Counted from the first letter of the stretch, positions 52,607 through 60,592 are shown. The stretch is 64,000 nt of DNA from Streptomyces lunaelactis (GCF_003054555.1 NZ_CP026304.1:496001-560000); one strand, 5' to 3'. Notes: a model not told the origin generated them from the sequence alone. Numbers and translations are program-made.

Positions 52607-53968
52607 CTACTTCTCAGTTTCCGTCGCCGCTGTCGCGGCCGCGCGGCTGAGCCAGCGGCCGCGGAGATAGCCGAGCGGCCCATACAGCAGGCCCCGTATC
52701 TCCAGGAGGGCGAGTTGCCTGGACCATCCGTCGCCCGGTTCCGTCCGGCCGCGTGCCTTGGCCGCCGCATACCGGATGCCTCCAGGGAGCCTGCGCAGCA
52801 GGGCGGGCAGCATCTGGGGCTCACGGGCGAGTGCTCCGGTCAGATAGGCCCCGAGCCCGGCGCCGTATCCGAAGGCCTGTGCCTTCAGGGCGTCCTCGGT
52901 ACGGCGGTGGCGATGCCAGACGATCGCGCCCGGCTGATAGGCGAGGGTGCGGCCGCCGACCAGAACCCGGAAGAAGGTGAGCAGGTCGTCGCCGCCGTGA
53001 GCCGGGGTACCGGTGCCGGTAGCCGGGTCGAAGCCGCCGAGGGCGCGGAGCATGTCCATACGGAAGGCCATATTGGTCCCGGAGCCGAAGCGTCCGGCGG
53101 TGAACGGAAACAGCGGGTCGGCCGGCGGGTCCTGCAGTGACCAGGTGCGAGGGGTGTACCCCTTGGCGAATCCACCGTGCCGCTCCAGCGCGGCCTGGGC
53201 TCCGGTCCGGAGTTCGGCGGGCACGATGAGGCCGGTGACACAGCCGATCCGGCGGTCCAGGGAGAAGGCTGCGGCGAGCTCGGTCAGCCAGCGGGCGTCG
53301 ACGAGAGTGTCGTCGTCCGTGAACGCGGCGATCCTGCCGCGCGCCAGGGCCAGTCCCCGGTTGTGTGCGCGGGCCAGACCGGCCACGGGCTCCCGGACGT
53401 AGCGGACCCGTCGGCCGTAGGCCTCCTGGACCAGGTGCTCGGCGGATGCGTCCGTCGGGGCGTTGTCCACCACGATCACCTCGAACCACGGGTACTCCAT
53501 CAGCAGGAGCGAGTCCAGGCACTGTCGCAGCAGCTGGGGCCGGTCGTGGGTGGCGACGATGACGCTGATGTAGGGGGCCTCGTCGAGGACGCGCAGCCCG
53601 GCGGCCTGGCAGGGGAGGACGGCCGTTTCGTGCCACGGCCGGGAGGAAACCCTGGACGAAGTGCTCGGCCGGTCGGCTGCCAAGTGCGCGGCGACGGCGG
53701 TGGTGAGCTCCCGCGCATTGGCCAGGGACCGCCACAGCTCGGCGGGGCTGGTGCCGGTCCCGGAGACCATCCCCAGTGGGTGGCCGTGCAGTCGCACCAG
53801 GGCCAGAACCCTGCCCTCGGGACGGATCTGCTCGCGGCTGCCGGGCGGGTGGAACTCTCCCGGCTCGGCCAGATCGATGTCGACGACCCTGACCGGGGAA
53901 TAGGGCGGGGCCACGGGGACGGAGGCGTTCGAGCGGGGAGCGGGGAAGAGTCGGCCGGTGGCGCTCAC
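52607..53968 (-). CDS. GT2 glycosyltransferase with N-terminal extension, 453 aa
   Basis: The first 130 residues form a separate beta-rich domain (VRVVDIDLAEPGEFHPPGSR, VLALVRLHGHPLGMVSGTGT). The GT-A core follows: ISVIVATHDRPQLLRQCLDS, VIVVDNAPTDASAEHLVQEA, the GLARAHNRGLALARGRIAAF strand and FTDDDTLVDARWLTEL with the DxD-like site. FGSGTNMAFRMDMLRALGGF and GGDDLLTFFRVLVGG are acceptor-side motifs. The extension is shared with a group of actinobacterial glycosyltransferases; its role is unknown. GTG 53968 overlaps the preceding stop (GTGA), fixing the start. It is the middle gene of the three-transferase operon. Confidence 0.9.
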   Translation of the reverse strand: MSATGRLFPAPRSNASVPVAPPYSPVRVVDIDLAEPGEFHPPGSREQIRPEGRVLALVRLHGHPLGMVSGTGTSPAELWRSLANARELTTAVAAHLAADRPSTSSRVSSRPWHETAVLPCQAAGLRVLDEAPYISVIVATHDRPQLLRQCLDSLLLMEYPWFEVIVVDNAPTDASAEHLVQEAYGRRVRYVREPVAGLARAHNRGLALARGRIAAFTDDDTLVDARWLTELAAAFSLDRRIGCVTGLIVPAELRTGAQAALERHGGFAKGYTPRTWSLQDPPADPLFPFTAGRFGSGTNMAFRMDMLRALGGFDPATGTGTPAHGGDDLLTFFRVLVGGRTLAYQPGAIVWHRHRRTEDALKAQAFGYGAGLGAYLTGALAREPQMLPALLRRLPGGIRYAAAKARGRTEPGDGWSRQLALLEIRGLLYGPLGYLRGRWLSRAAATAATETEK

Positions 53969-54729
53969 TTGCTGCTCCGTCCGGCCGACGCGGACTGTGC
54001 ACCGGGTCGCTCGGAGAGGAGCGTGCGCAGCACCCGGCGGCCGTCGGAGATGGCGTGCAGATTGGAACGGCCGCTGCGGCGGGGCAGTTCGAGGCTCGGG
54101 ACCTCGGCGATCCGCAGTCCGGAACGCAGGGCGTGCACGATCATCTCGGCTTCGATCTCGAAGCCGGCGGCGTGCAGGTCCAGTTGGTCCAGGAAGCTGC
54201 GCCGGAACGCGCAGAACCCGTAGCACAGGTCGGTCAGCGAGGCGTCGTAGAGCCGATTGACCGCGGCCAGCAGCACGTGGTTGCCCAGTTGCCGGAAGCG
54301 GGTGATGTCCAGGGAGCCGCCGCCCGCGACGAACCGCGAGCCCTTGACGAAGTCGTAGCCGTTCTCCAGGAAGTGCAGGAAGTGCGGGATCTCGGCGGGC
54401 GACATGCTGCCGTCGGCATCCATCATCACCACGTAGTCGCCGGTCGCGGCGAGGAACCCGGTGCGCAGGGCGTTTCCCTTGCCGGGGCCGTTCTGCCGGA
54501 CGCTGCGGACCGTGGGGAGGCAGTGGGTCGCCATGGGCACCGTGGCGTCGATGGAGTTGCCGTCGACCAGGATGACCTCGTCGACGCAGTCCGGAATCTG
54601 CTCGAAGACCCAGGGGATGTTGCGTGCCTCGTTCAGGGCCGGAACCACCAGGCTCACGGACGCCGGGGGCGGGAGCTTGTCCTCCGCGCGGCGCATCGGG
54701 TGGGTGGGTTTGTCGGTGGCCCGGCGCAT
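53965..54729 (-). CDS. Dolichyl-phosphate-mannose-synthase-like GT2, 254 aa, start disrupted
   Basis: This GT2 enzyme of the Dpm1/Ppm type has SVSLVVPALNEARNIPWVFE, EVILVDGNSIDATVPMATHC, KGNALRTGFLAATGDYVVMM with the DADGSMSP metal site, then DLCYGFCAFRRSFLDQLDLH and GFEIEAEMIVHALRSGLRIA. It would make a polyprenyl-phosphate sugar. The best start signal, CGGAGAC before ATG 54823, is in a different frame. Between it and the catalytic core lie 33-bp repeats, the outermost copy 10 bases longer. Translation may begin at ATG 54729 or 54693 without a ribosome site, or the gene may be frameshifted. Confidence 0.82.
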   Translation of the reverse strand: MRRATDKPTHPMRRAEDKLPPPASVSLVVPALNEARNIPWVFEQIPDCVDEVILVDGNSIDATVPMATHCLPTVRSVRQNGPGKGNALRTGFLAATGDYVVMMDADGSMSPAEIPHFLHFLENGYDFVKGSRFVAGGGSLDITRFRQLGNHVLLAAVNRLYDASLTDLCYGFCAFRRSFLDQLDLHAAGFEIEAEMIVHALRSGLRIAEVPSLELPRRSGRSNLHAISDGRRVLRTLLSERPGAQSASAGRSSK

Positions 54730-54797
54730 CGGGTGGGCGGGAGTGTCGGTGGCCCGGCGGGTGGGGGTGCGGGGCGGGCGGCGCCGGGTCGGTGGCC
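54689..54797 (-). repeat. 33-bp tandem repeat at the start of the GT2 gene, one unit 43 bp
   Basis: Units at 54689-54721 and 54722-54754 are 33 bases each and begin CGGCGCATCGGGTGGG on the plus strand. The third, 54755-54797, starts CGGCGGGTGGGGGTGC and ends with the same GTCGGTGGCC but is 43 bases long. Ten extra bases shift the frame by one. In the glycosyltransferase frame each 33-bp unit encodes an 11-residue MRRATD-type repeat. Confidence 0.8.
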
Positions 54798-54961
54798 GCG
54801 GGCCGAGTCTGGTTCGTGGTCATGATGTCTCCGGGAAGGGGGTGCACCGCCTGGTGTCGTGCGGTGGGGGGAGTGCTTCGGATGGCCCGGGATCCCGGCT
54901 TGTGAGCGAGGGATCCGCTGGTGGGGCTGTGCCTGCTTACAGGCTCCGACCGCTATGTACG

Positions 54962-54980
54962 TTTACATCGTATATATACA
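54962..54980 (-). promoter_or_regulatory. TetR-type operator candidate before the glycosyltransferase operon
   Basis: TTTACATCGTATATATACA matches the sequence at 55870-55888 at 15 of 19 positions and lies in a strikingly A/T-rich stretch about 140 bases ahead of the RBS-supported start of the operon. The centre is palindromic. The likely binder is the TetR protein encoded at 55960. Confidence 0.6.
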
Positions 54981-55013
54981 TATTAACCCTTTCAGGCATT
55001 TGGTCAAGAGATG

Positions 55014-55756
55014 TCAGCCGCAGCCGGACGGGTTGAACTGCTGGAAGCGCCATGCGTCGCGGCACATCGCAGCAAGGCCCCTGGTCGGCTGCCGGCCCCA
55101 TTCCCGCGCTGCCGTGCTCGCGTCGGCGACGAGTTCGCCGGCATCACCGGGGCGGCGGTCCACGACCTCGTACGGGATGGACTTGCCGCACGCCTCGCCG
55201 ACTGCAGGAGTTCGAGGACCGAGGTGCCCGACCCGCCGCCGAGGTTGAACACACGCATCCCCGTCCGGTCGGCGAGATGGCCCAGTGCGCTCCGGTGGGC
55301 TTCCGCGAGGTCCATGACGTGGATGCAGTCGCGGACCACGGCGCCGTCGGCGGTGTCGTAATCGCCGCCGATGACGCTGAGGCGCACATGTCTTCCGGCC
55401 GCGACCCGGGCCACTCGGGGCATCAGATTGGCGGGCCCGCTGCGAGGGGCATGGCCGAGCAGGCCGCTGGGATGCGCGCCCACCGGGTTGAAGTAACGCA
55501 GTGTCAGCACGGTGAACTCCGGGCGCAGGAGGCACAGTTCGGCAAGGATCTGCTCGCAGACCCACTTCGACGCCGCGGAGGGGTTCACCGGACAGGCCGG
55601 GGCGTTCTCGGCCAGTGGCGTCGTGCCGGCCTCGCCGTAGAAGGAGCAGGACGAGGAGAAGACCAGCTGGTGCACGCCATGCTCCTGCATGACGCTCAGC
55701 AGGGACGTGGTAACGCCGACATTCACGTCGACCAGGACGGTTGACGGATCGGGCAT
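55014..55756 (-). pseudogene. galE: UDP-glucose 4-epimerase (galE), truncated and frameshifted
   Basis: The frame from ATG 55756 (AAAGGAG upstream) lacks the first 90 or so residues of GalE, including the GxxGxxG NAD site. It starts at the NVGVTTSLLSVMQEHGVHQL helix. VFSSSCSFYGEAGTTPLAEN is intact, but the catalytic Tyr-x3-Lys reads SAASKWVCEQ with Ser in place of Tyr. After VLELLQS a one-base deletion near 55200 moves GEACGKSIPYEVVDRRPGD and CRDAWRFQQFNPSGCG into another frame. Three independent lesions mean it is inactive. UDP-galactose supply would have to come from elsewhere. The operator at 55870 lies between it and the divergent tetR gene. Confidence 0.85.
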
Positions 55757-55869
55757 GGACTTCTCCTTTGGGCGCGGTGCGCCGAGAGGGAGGTCTCCGC
55801 AGACCGTCCAAGGAGCGGGCCCGGGACCGGATGGGCGCCAGATTCTCATGACACGCAAGAGGTTATATA

Positions 55870-55888
55870 TTTACGGCGTATACGTACA
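55870..55888 (+). promoter_or_regulatory. TetR-type operator candidate in the galE/tetR divergent promoter
   Basis: TTTACGGCGTATACGTACA is the second copy of the motif at 54962-54980, centred on palindromic CGTATACG. It lies about 70 bases before the TetR start and 114 bases before the galE relic start. Autoregulation and control of the sugar genes are the natural reading. Confidence 0.6.
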
Positions 55889-55959
55889 CTTTCGTCCCAT
55901 TTGCATCTACGGTCAAGACGGAGGCCAAGGCGGCTTGCTCCAGCGACTGGAGGCCAGAC

Positions 55960-56760
55960 ATGGTGAAGAAGGGCAAGGACGCCGAGAGGGGGCGGAAGGA
56001 GAGCGGACGGCGGTCCGGGGATCGCGGCCACTACGGCCGGCTGAGCCGGGAACGCGTACTGGCCGCCGCTCTGGAGCTGGTCGACCGCGAAGGGCTCTCG
56101 GCGCTGAGCATGCGCAGGGTGGGAGCCGAGCTCGGCGTCGAGGCCATGGCCCTGTACCGGTACGCCCCCAGCAAGGACGCGCTCCTGGACGGCCTGGTCG
56201 AGGCCCTCTTCATCGAGTTGCAGGACTACCTGGACGCCACCGACACGGACACCGACACACACACGGCCGGTACGGGCGCCGTCGAAGCGGAGGCCACGGC
56301 CGCGGGCTCCTCCCCGGAGGGGCCGGAATGGCGCACCGAGCTGCACCGGATCGCTCTGGCGACATATCGGGTCGCCCTGGCCCACCCGCAGGTGGTGCCA
56401 CTTGTGGCGACCCGCATGCTAGCGGTCCCGCTGGCCCAGCGCCCACTGGCGGTCCTCCTGGACCATGAGCGTGTACTGACCCTGTTCGAAGAGGCCGGCC
56501 TCGACGAGAACAAGGCATCTCTGGCCTTCCGGGCGTTCAACAGCTGGGTGCTCGGCTACATCTTCGTGGAACTACGAGCCATGGTGGACAACCCCGAAGA
56601 GTCCGACCCCGCGTTCCGGCTCGGACTGCACCGCATGCCGGTCCAGGAACTTCCCAGACTTCGCAGGACTGCCCCGGCTCTCGCCGAGCACGGCGGACCG
56701 GAGGGGCTGGCAGCCGGTCTCAGCGCGCTCCTCGATCGCTTCGTGCAGGACGTCGTCTGA
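55960..56760 (+). CDS. TetR-family regulator, TetR-class C-terminal domain, 266 aa
   Basis: The HTH lies at about residues 28-75: LSRERVLAAALELVDREGLS, ALSMRRVGAELGVEAMALYR and YAPSKDALLDGLVEALF. The C-terminal ligand domain (about 110-260) resembles the TetR_C group (TYRVALAHPQVVPLVATRML, later FRAFNSWVLGYIFVELRAMV). A Thr/Asp-rich loop (TDTDTDTHTAGTG) separates the two. ATG 55960 follows GACTGGAGG. It is divergent from the galE relic, and the operator motif occurs before both this gene and the glycosyltransferase operon, so it probably represses the right arm of the glycan locus. Confidence 0.9.
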   Translation: MVKKGKDAERGRKESGRRSGDRGHYGRLSRERVLAAALELVDREGLSALSMRRVGAELGVEAMALYRYAPSKDALLDGLVEALFIELQDYLDATDTDTDTHTAGTGAVEAEATAAGSSPEGPEWRTELHRIALATYRVALAHPQVVPLVATRMLAVPLAQRPLAVLLDHERVLTLFEEAGLDENKASLAFRAFNSWVLGYIFVELRAMVDNPEESDPAFRLGLHRMPVQELPRLRRTAPALAEHGGPEGLAAGLSALLDRFVQDVV

Positions 56761-56862
56761 AACGGCAAACCCAACGGGAGTCCGCCTTCTGGAGCGGGGC
56801 GACTTCTGGATGCGTCGGTGCGGGATCGGTAGCAGACTCAGGACGTCCGACAACGGGATCCC

Positions 56863-56903
56863 ACTAACCTCGCGCTTTCATGGGCGTGCTCGTGCACGGC
56901 TTG
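56863..56903 (+). repeat. Solo IS1380-like terminus
   Basis: The 41 bases match 34274-34314 at about 36 positions, including CTCGCGCTTTCATGGGC. No transposase follows. It is a left-over end of an insertion that was lost, fused directly to the truncated protease sequence next to it. Confidence 0.7.
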
Positions 56904-57074
56904 TTCCGGTCCAGCATCTGCTCCGAGCCCGGCAATACCGGCGATACCGCGTTCTCCGGCGGCACAGCACTCGGCATCATCGTCGGCGGGTCCGGCAACT
57001 GCTCCTCGGGCGGCACCGCCCTCTACCAGCCGGTGACGGAGGCGTTGGCAGCGTTCGGCCTGTCTCTGTACTGA
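56904..57074 (+). pseudogene. C-terminal relic of an S1 (streptogrisin-like) protease
   Basis: The frame reads RSSICSEPGNTGDTAFSGGT, then ALGIIVGGSGNCSSGGTALY and QPVTEALAAFGLSLY. This is the last third of a streptogrisin/alpha-lytic-type protease, where the disulfide C…C pair, the GGSGNC loop and the QPV-EAL-A-G-xxxY end are typical. The catalytic GDSGG is degraded to GNTGD, so the serine is gone. Everything before is replaced by the IS terminus. An apparent ATG at 56880 belongs to the IS end. Confidence 0.7.
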
Positions 57075-57111
57075 TCCAGGACGCCGTACGGGAGCTCCGC
57101 GTTCGTGACGC

Positions 57112-57582
57112 CTACTCCAACTCCAGCTCCCCCACCTTCTGATCCCCGCTCATCTCCCCCGTCGGCCGGAATCCGAGCCCCAGGTAAAAACCCTCGGGGC
57201 CGACTTCCCCCGGGTGCCAGGTGGTGGTCAGCCGGGTGCCGCCGCGGCGGCGGATAGCAGCGGCCACGGACTCGACCGCGAAGCGGCCATAGCCGCGGCC
57301 CTGTTCGCCGGCCGCGATAGTGAGCCGCCACAGGCCCGAGCGGATATCGGTGCCCTTGCCGTCGCCGGCGAAGTCGATGTCGAGGAAGGCCATGAGGAAG
57401 CCGACGGGGCGGTCTCCGTCGAGGATGAGGCGGGGCCACGCTATGTGGGGGTATACGTACGCCTCGGCGAGGGACTTCACAACCGGCGCGACCAAGTGCT
57501 CCTGGTCGGGGCGGACCTTCAGGCCGATCGCGGCGTCGAAGTTGGCGACAGTGACCTTTTCCAGGCGAAGCGCAGTCGTCAT
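57112..57582 (-). CDS. GNAT-family N-acetyltransferase, 156 aa
   Basis: This is a complete GNAT domain. RLEKVTVANFDAAIGLKVRP is the first strand-helix unit, PRLILDGDRPVGFLMAFLDI the central strands, LWRLTIAAGEQGRGYGRFAV carries the Q-x2-G-x-G acetyl-CoA loop, and TTTWHPGEVGPEGFYLGLGF the final motif. It resembles the diamine (spermidine-type) N-acetyltransferase group by the YVYPHIAWPRLI segment, a weak inference. The start is ATG 57582. It is isolated, convergent with the protease relic. Confidence 0.9.
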   Translation of the reverse strand: MTTALRLEKVTVANFDAAIGLKVRPDQEHLVAPVVKSLAEAYVYPHIAWPRLILDGDRPVGFLMAFLDIDFAGDGKGTDIRSGLWRLTIAAGEQGRGYGRFAVESVAAAIRRRGGTRLTTTWHPGEVGPEGFYLGLGFRPTGEMSGDQKVGELELE

Positions 57583-57604
57583 GCGGGAACCCTAAGCCAG
57601 TGGA

Positions 57605-57820
57605 TCAAGTGATTTTCCGAGCGCCGGACACCCGGCACGCTCTCCAACCCCGGCGCAGCGCCGACTGCCGTCGGTGGAACGTGATGTCGCCGAGGTCGAG
57701 GGTGATCGAGATCCACGACAGGTCGGGGGTGCGGTCCTCGTTACGGATGTGGATGTGCCGCGTCGGCACGACGATTCCGTCGGGGGAGTGTCCGCGATAG
57801 CGATGCGAGCGCGGGAACCG
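57605..57820 (-). pseudogene. Possible remnant of a small conserved protein
   Basis: One minus-strand frame contains IVVPTRHIHIRNEDRTPDLS followed by WISITLDLGDITFHRR, which looks protein-like (strand-rich, ordered charges). An adjacent frame holds another plausible piece, SLRYDDAELLDPVPALASLS. The two could be halves of one frameshifted gene. I cannot name the family and there is no clear start, so this stays tentative. Confidence 0.3.
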
Positions 57821-57865
57821 GATCAAGGAGCTCCGCGTCGTCGTATCGTAAGGAGATGCCGACTG

Positions 57866-58903
57866 GTGCATGGGCGGACGATGAAGAGGCCAGACAGTGC
57901 AGCACTCGGGAAGCAAGCTGAGAAACTTCTGCGGCTGCCGTCTGGCTGGGTGACGTCAAGGAAAGCGGTATCAGGACTGTCAGGCTGGAGGCGAGGGAGC
58001 ATTCCAGCGCTGCTTTCCATACTAGTCGCCTTCCTTTTGGTCTTTCATGCCACGGTCCCCAATACGATTGGCCGTCTGGGCAGCCTTCTCGAGACATTCC
58101 TGCCTTGGCTCGGCTCAGCCGTCCCCGGACTGCTGGCCTTGGCATTACTGCGCCGCTCATTCGTCGCGTTGATCGCGTTGCTGCTGCCTGTTGTCGCTTG
58201 GATCAGCCTCTTCGGCTACCTGCTGTTTCCCAGTCACGAATCGGCAGGCGAAATTACTGCGCTTCAGCATAATGTCAGCGACGAAAATCCAGACCCGGCA
58301 GGCACCGCGAGGATTCTGATCAAGGCCCAAGCCGACCTCATCGCCTTGGAGGAGTTGACGCCTTCTGCTTTGCCGGCCTTGGCAGCGGCCATGGCACCGG
58401 ACTATCCCCACCATGCGACAAAGGGCACGGTCGGACTCTGGTCGAAGTATCCGCTCTCCGACGTGCGGCCGGTGGACATCAGGCCGGAGGGAATCGGGGA
58501 AGACTGGAACCGCGGACTGAGGGCGACTGCCAGGACGACGCAGGGTGATGTCGGTGTTTATGTAGCTCACCTGCCCTCCGTGCGCGTCGGCCTGAGCAGC
58601 GGATTCAGTTCCGCGTGGCGGGACGAGAGTGCCGTTCTCCTTGGTGAAGCGATCGCCGCTGAGCGGCTGGACAAGGTGATTCTGCTTGGGGACCTCAACA
58701 GCACGCTGGACGACCGCGGTCTAGCGCCGGTCAGCTCGCAGATGAACGCAACAGGCTCAGGGTTCGCATTCAGCTGGCCTGCAGCTCTGCCCGTAGCTCG
58801 GATTGACCAGATCATGACGCGCTCGGCGACGGTCACCGATTTCTGGTCACTGCCTGCGACAGGGAGCGACCACTTGCCAATAGCCGCTCACATCAGGCTC
58901 TGA
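57866..58903 (+). CDS. VanJ-like membrane-anchored endonuclease/exonuclease/phosphatase-fold protein, 345 aa
   Basis: Three hydrophobic segments in the first 125 residues (IPALLSILVAFLLVFHATVP, WLGSAVPGLLALALLRRSF, ALIALLLPVVAWISLFGYLL) precede an exo-endo-phosphatase domain. That domain shows LQHNVSDENP, the metal Glu in LIALEELTPSALPAL, LPSVRVGLSS, VILLGDLNSTLDDRG and final ATGSDHLPIAAHI with the catalytic Asp-His. This layout is that of VanJ, a Streptomyces teicoplanin-resistance protein thought to act on undecaprenyl phosphates. I use GTG 57866 because AAGGAG lies 10 bases upstream; ATG 57881 is the alternative. Its G+C is visibly lower than that of its neighbours, suggesting transfer. 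Confidence 0.82.
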   Translation: MHGRTMKRPDSAALGKQAEKLLRLPSGWVTSRKAVSGLSGWRRGSIPALLSILVAFLLVFHATVPNTIGRLGSLLETFLPWLGSAVPGLLALALLRRSFVALIALLLPVVAWISLFGYLLFPSHESAGEITALQHNVSDENPDPAGTARILIKAQADLIALEELTPSALPALAAAMAPDYPHHATKGTVGLWSKYPLSDVRPVDIRPEGIGEDWNRGLRATARTTQGDVGVYVAHLPSVRVGLSSGFSSAWRDESAVLLGEAIAAERLDKVILLGDLNSTLDDRGLAPVSSQMNATGSGFAFSWPAALPVARIDQIMTRSATVTDFWSLPATGSDHLPIAAHIRL

Positions 58904-59073
58904 ACGGTGCGCACCCGTCCTGTCGGCTCAGCGTGAGCAATCGGCGGCCTTGGAGTTCCGGTAGGCCCGGCCACGTCGGGTCGGGGGGCCGGTTGTCCAG
59001 GCAGGCGGCGGCGCCGGATGCACCATAGATTGGGTAGACGGGGTCCCTAGGCCGGGGGTCGGCAGGGAGCCGA

Positions 59074-60330
59074 ATGACGACACCGCAGATCGACTACGTG
59101 GCGCTGTTCGCAGCCACACCGAGCCCGTACCTGGTGCTGGGGCCGGACCTGGTGGTTGTCGACGTCAACGATGCATATCTTCGGGCGACAGGCCGGACCC
59201 GCGACGAACTGGTCGGGCAGTACATCTTCGATGCCTTCCCCGACAACCCGGCCGACCCCAATGCCGACGGCGTACGGAATCTGAGCGCATCGCTGCACAG
59301 GGTCCTGGCCACCCGGAAACCGGACACGATGGCGCTGCAGAAGTACGACATTCCCGTGATGCGTGAGCCCGGGGTGTTCGAAGAGCGGTGGTGGTCGCCG
59401 GTCAACACACCCGTCGTCGGGCCGGACGGGAGCGTGGCGTGGATCATCCATCGGGTGGAGGACGTGACCGCGTTCGTCCTGTCCCACCGAGACCGCCACG
59501 GAGGGCAGGGCGGGGAGGGCGGAGCCCTGCGCAAGCGGGAGGGGGCAATGGAGAGCGAGCTGTACGCGCGGGCGCGGGAACTGCAGCTGCTGAATGAGGA
59601 ACTGCGCCAGGCCCACGCCCGCGAACGCCAGGTGGCCATCACGCTTCAGGAGGCCATGCTCCATTCCCCGGACCTGGCCGGGCACAGGGATATCGCGGTG
59701 CGCTACCTGCCCGCGATCGGCTCGCTGAACGTGTGCGGCGACTGGTACGACGTGGTGGACCTGCCCGCCGGGCGCTTCGCCGTGGCGGTCGGCGACGTCG
59801 TGGGCCACGGCCTGGCAGCCGCCGCCATCATGGGCATGCTTCGCAGTGCCCTGAGCGCCGCCTCCCGCGCAGTGGACGGGCCCGCGAAGGCGCTGGAGGT
59901 GCTGGGCGTGTACGCCCGCTCGGTAGAGGGGGCGCTGGCCACCACCGCGGTCAAGGCAATGGTCGACACCGGCAGGCGTCAGATCGCTTACAGCAGCGCC
60001 GGCCACCCGCCGCCCGTCCTGCTGCACTCCGACGGCACCCACGACCTCCTGGACCGGGCGACCGACCCGCCGCTGGGCGCCCGCCCCATGCACACCCCCC
60101 GTCCCCAGGCCAGCGTCCCCTACACCACCGGTGACACCCTCGTGCTCTACACCGACGGCCTGATCGAACGCCGCGGCGAGGACATCGACACCGGTCTGGC
60201 CCGGCTGACCGATGCCCTCGCCCAGCGCAGCACGCTCGGCCCGGAGCGCCTGGCCGACGCCGTCCTGGCCCAACTCGGTGTCAGCGGCGGTGCCCGCGAC
60301 GACATCGCATTGGTCATCGTGCGCCTCTGA
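59074..60330 (+). CDS. PAS-sensor PP2C/SpoIIE phosphatase, 418 aa
   Basis: An N-terminal PAS domain (about residues 5-130, PSPYLVLGPDLVVVDVNDAY, then TGRTRDELVGQYIFDAFP) leads into a coiled linker (ELYARARELQLLNEELRQAH). The SpoIIE phosphatase domain (about 195-415) shows CGDWYDVVDLPAGRFAVAVG, GDVVGHGLAAAAIMGML, SSAGHPPPVLLHSDG and LVLYTDGLIERRGEDID with DDIALVIVRL at the end. All acidic metal-ligand positions appear present. It is smaller than the 8185 protein (one PAS instead of two). There is no partner anti-sigma or kinase gene adjacent. Confidence 0.92.
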   Translation: MTTPQIDYVALFAATPSPYLVLGPDLVVVDVNDAYLRATGRTRDELVGQYIFDAFPDNPADPNADGVRNLSASLHRVLATRKPDTMALQKYDIPVMREPGVFEERWWSPVNTPVVGPDGSVAWIIHRVEDVTAFVLSHRDRHGGQGGEGGALRKREGAMESELYARARELQLLNEELRQAHARERQVAITLQEAMLHSPDLAGHRDIAVRYLPAIGSLNVCGDWYDVVDLPAGRFAVAVGDVVGHGLAAAAIMGMLRSALSAASRAVDGPAKALEVLGVYARSVEGALATTAVKAMVDTGRRQIAYSSAGHPPPVLLHSDGTHDLLDRATDPPLGARPMHTPRPQASVPYTTGDTLVLYTDGLIERRGEDIDTGLARLTDALAQRSTLGPERLADAVLAQLGVSGGARDDIALVIVRL

Positions 60331-60592
60331 CGGCGTCCCACTCCGGCACTGACCTGCCCCGCGGGCGCCTTGGGATCGGTCAGGGTGCCGGCCACGGCGA
60401 CGCCGGCGCGCCTGCCGCGACGGCGGGCTCCCGCTCGACTCTTCGGCGGCTTCCCCCGAAGTGACCCTGTACAGCGGCGCTGCCCCAGGCGCACAGGATG
60501 GCCCCGGGATCGGGTTCAGCCGTGCCGACAGCGCTACCCAGAAGGCTGAGTAAGAAAGGCGTTCACGCCCTGGGAGGCATATAACCTACTGC

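Noticed and set aside
52607..54847. Single 746-residue frame across both right-hand glycosyltransferases
   Set aside because: Its N-terminal half is a wrong-frame reading of the Dpm-like gene. The GTGA overlap at 53965-53968 shows two separate proteins.
56880..57074. Small chaplin-like secreted protein
   Set aside because: Gly/Ser/Cys content first suggested a chaplin, but GGSGNC and the QPV…EAL ending match the streptogrisin C-terminus, and the start codon belongs to the IS end.
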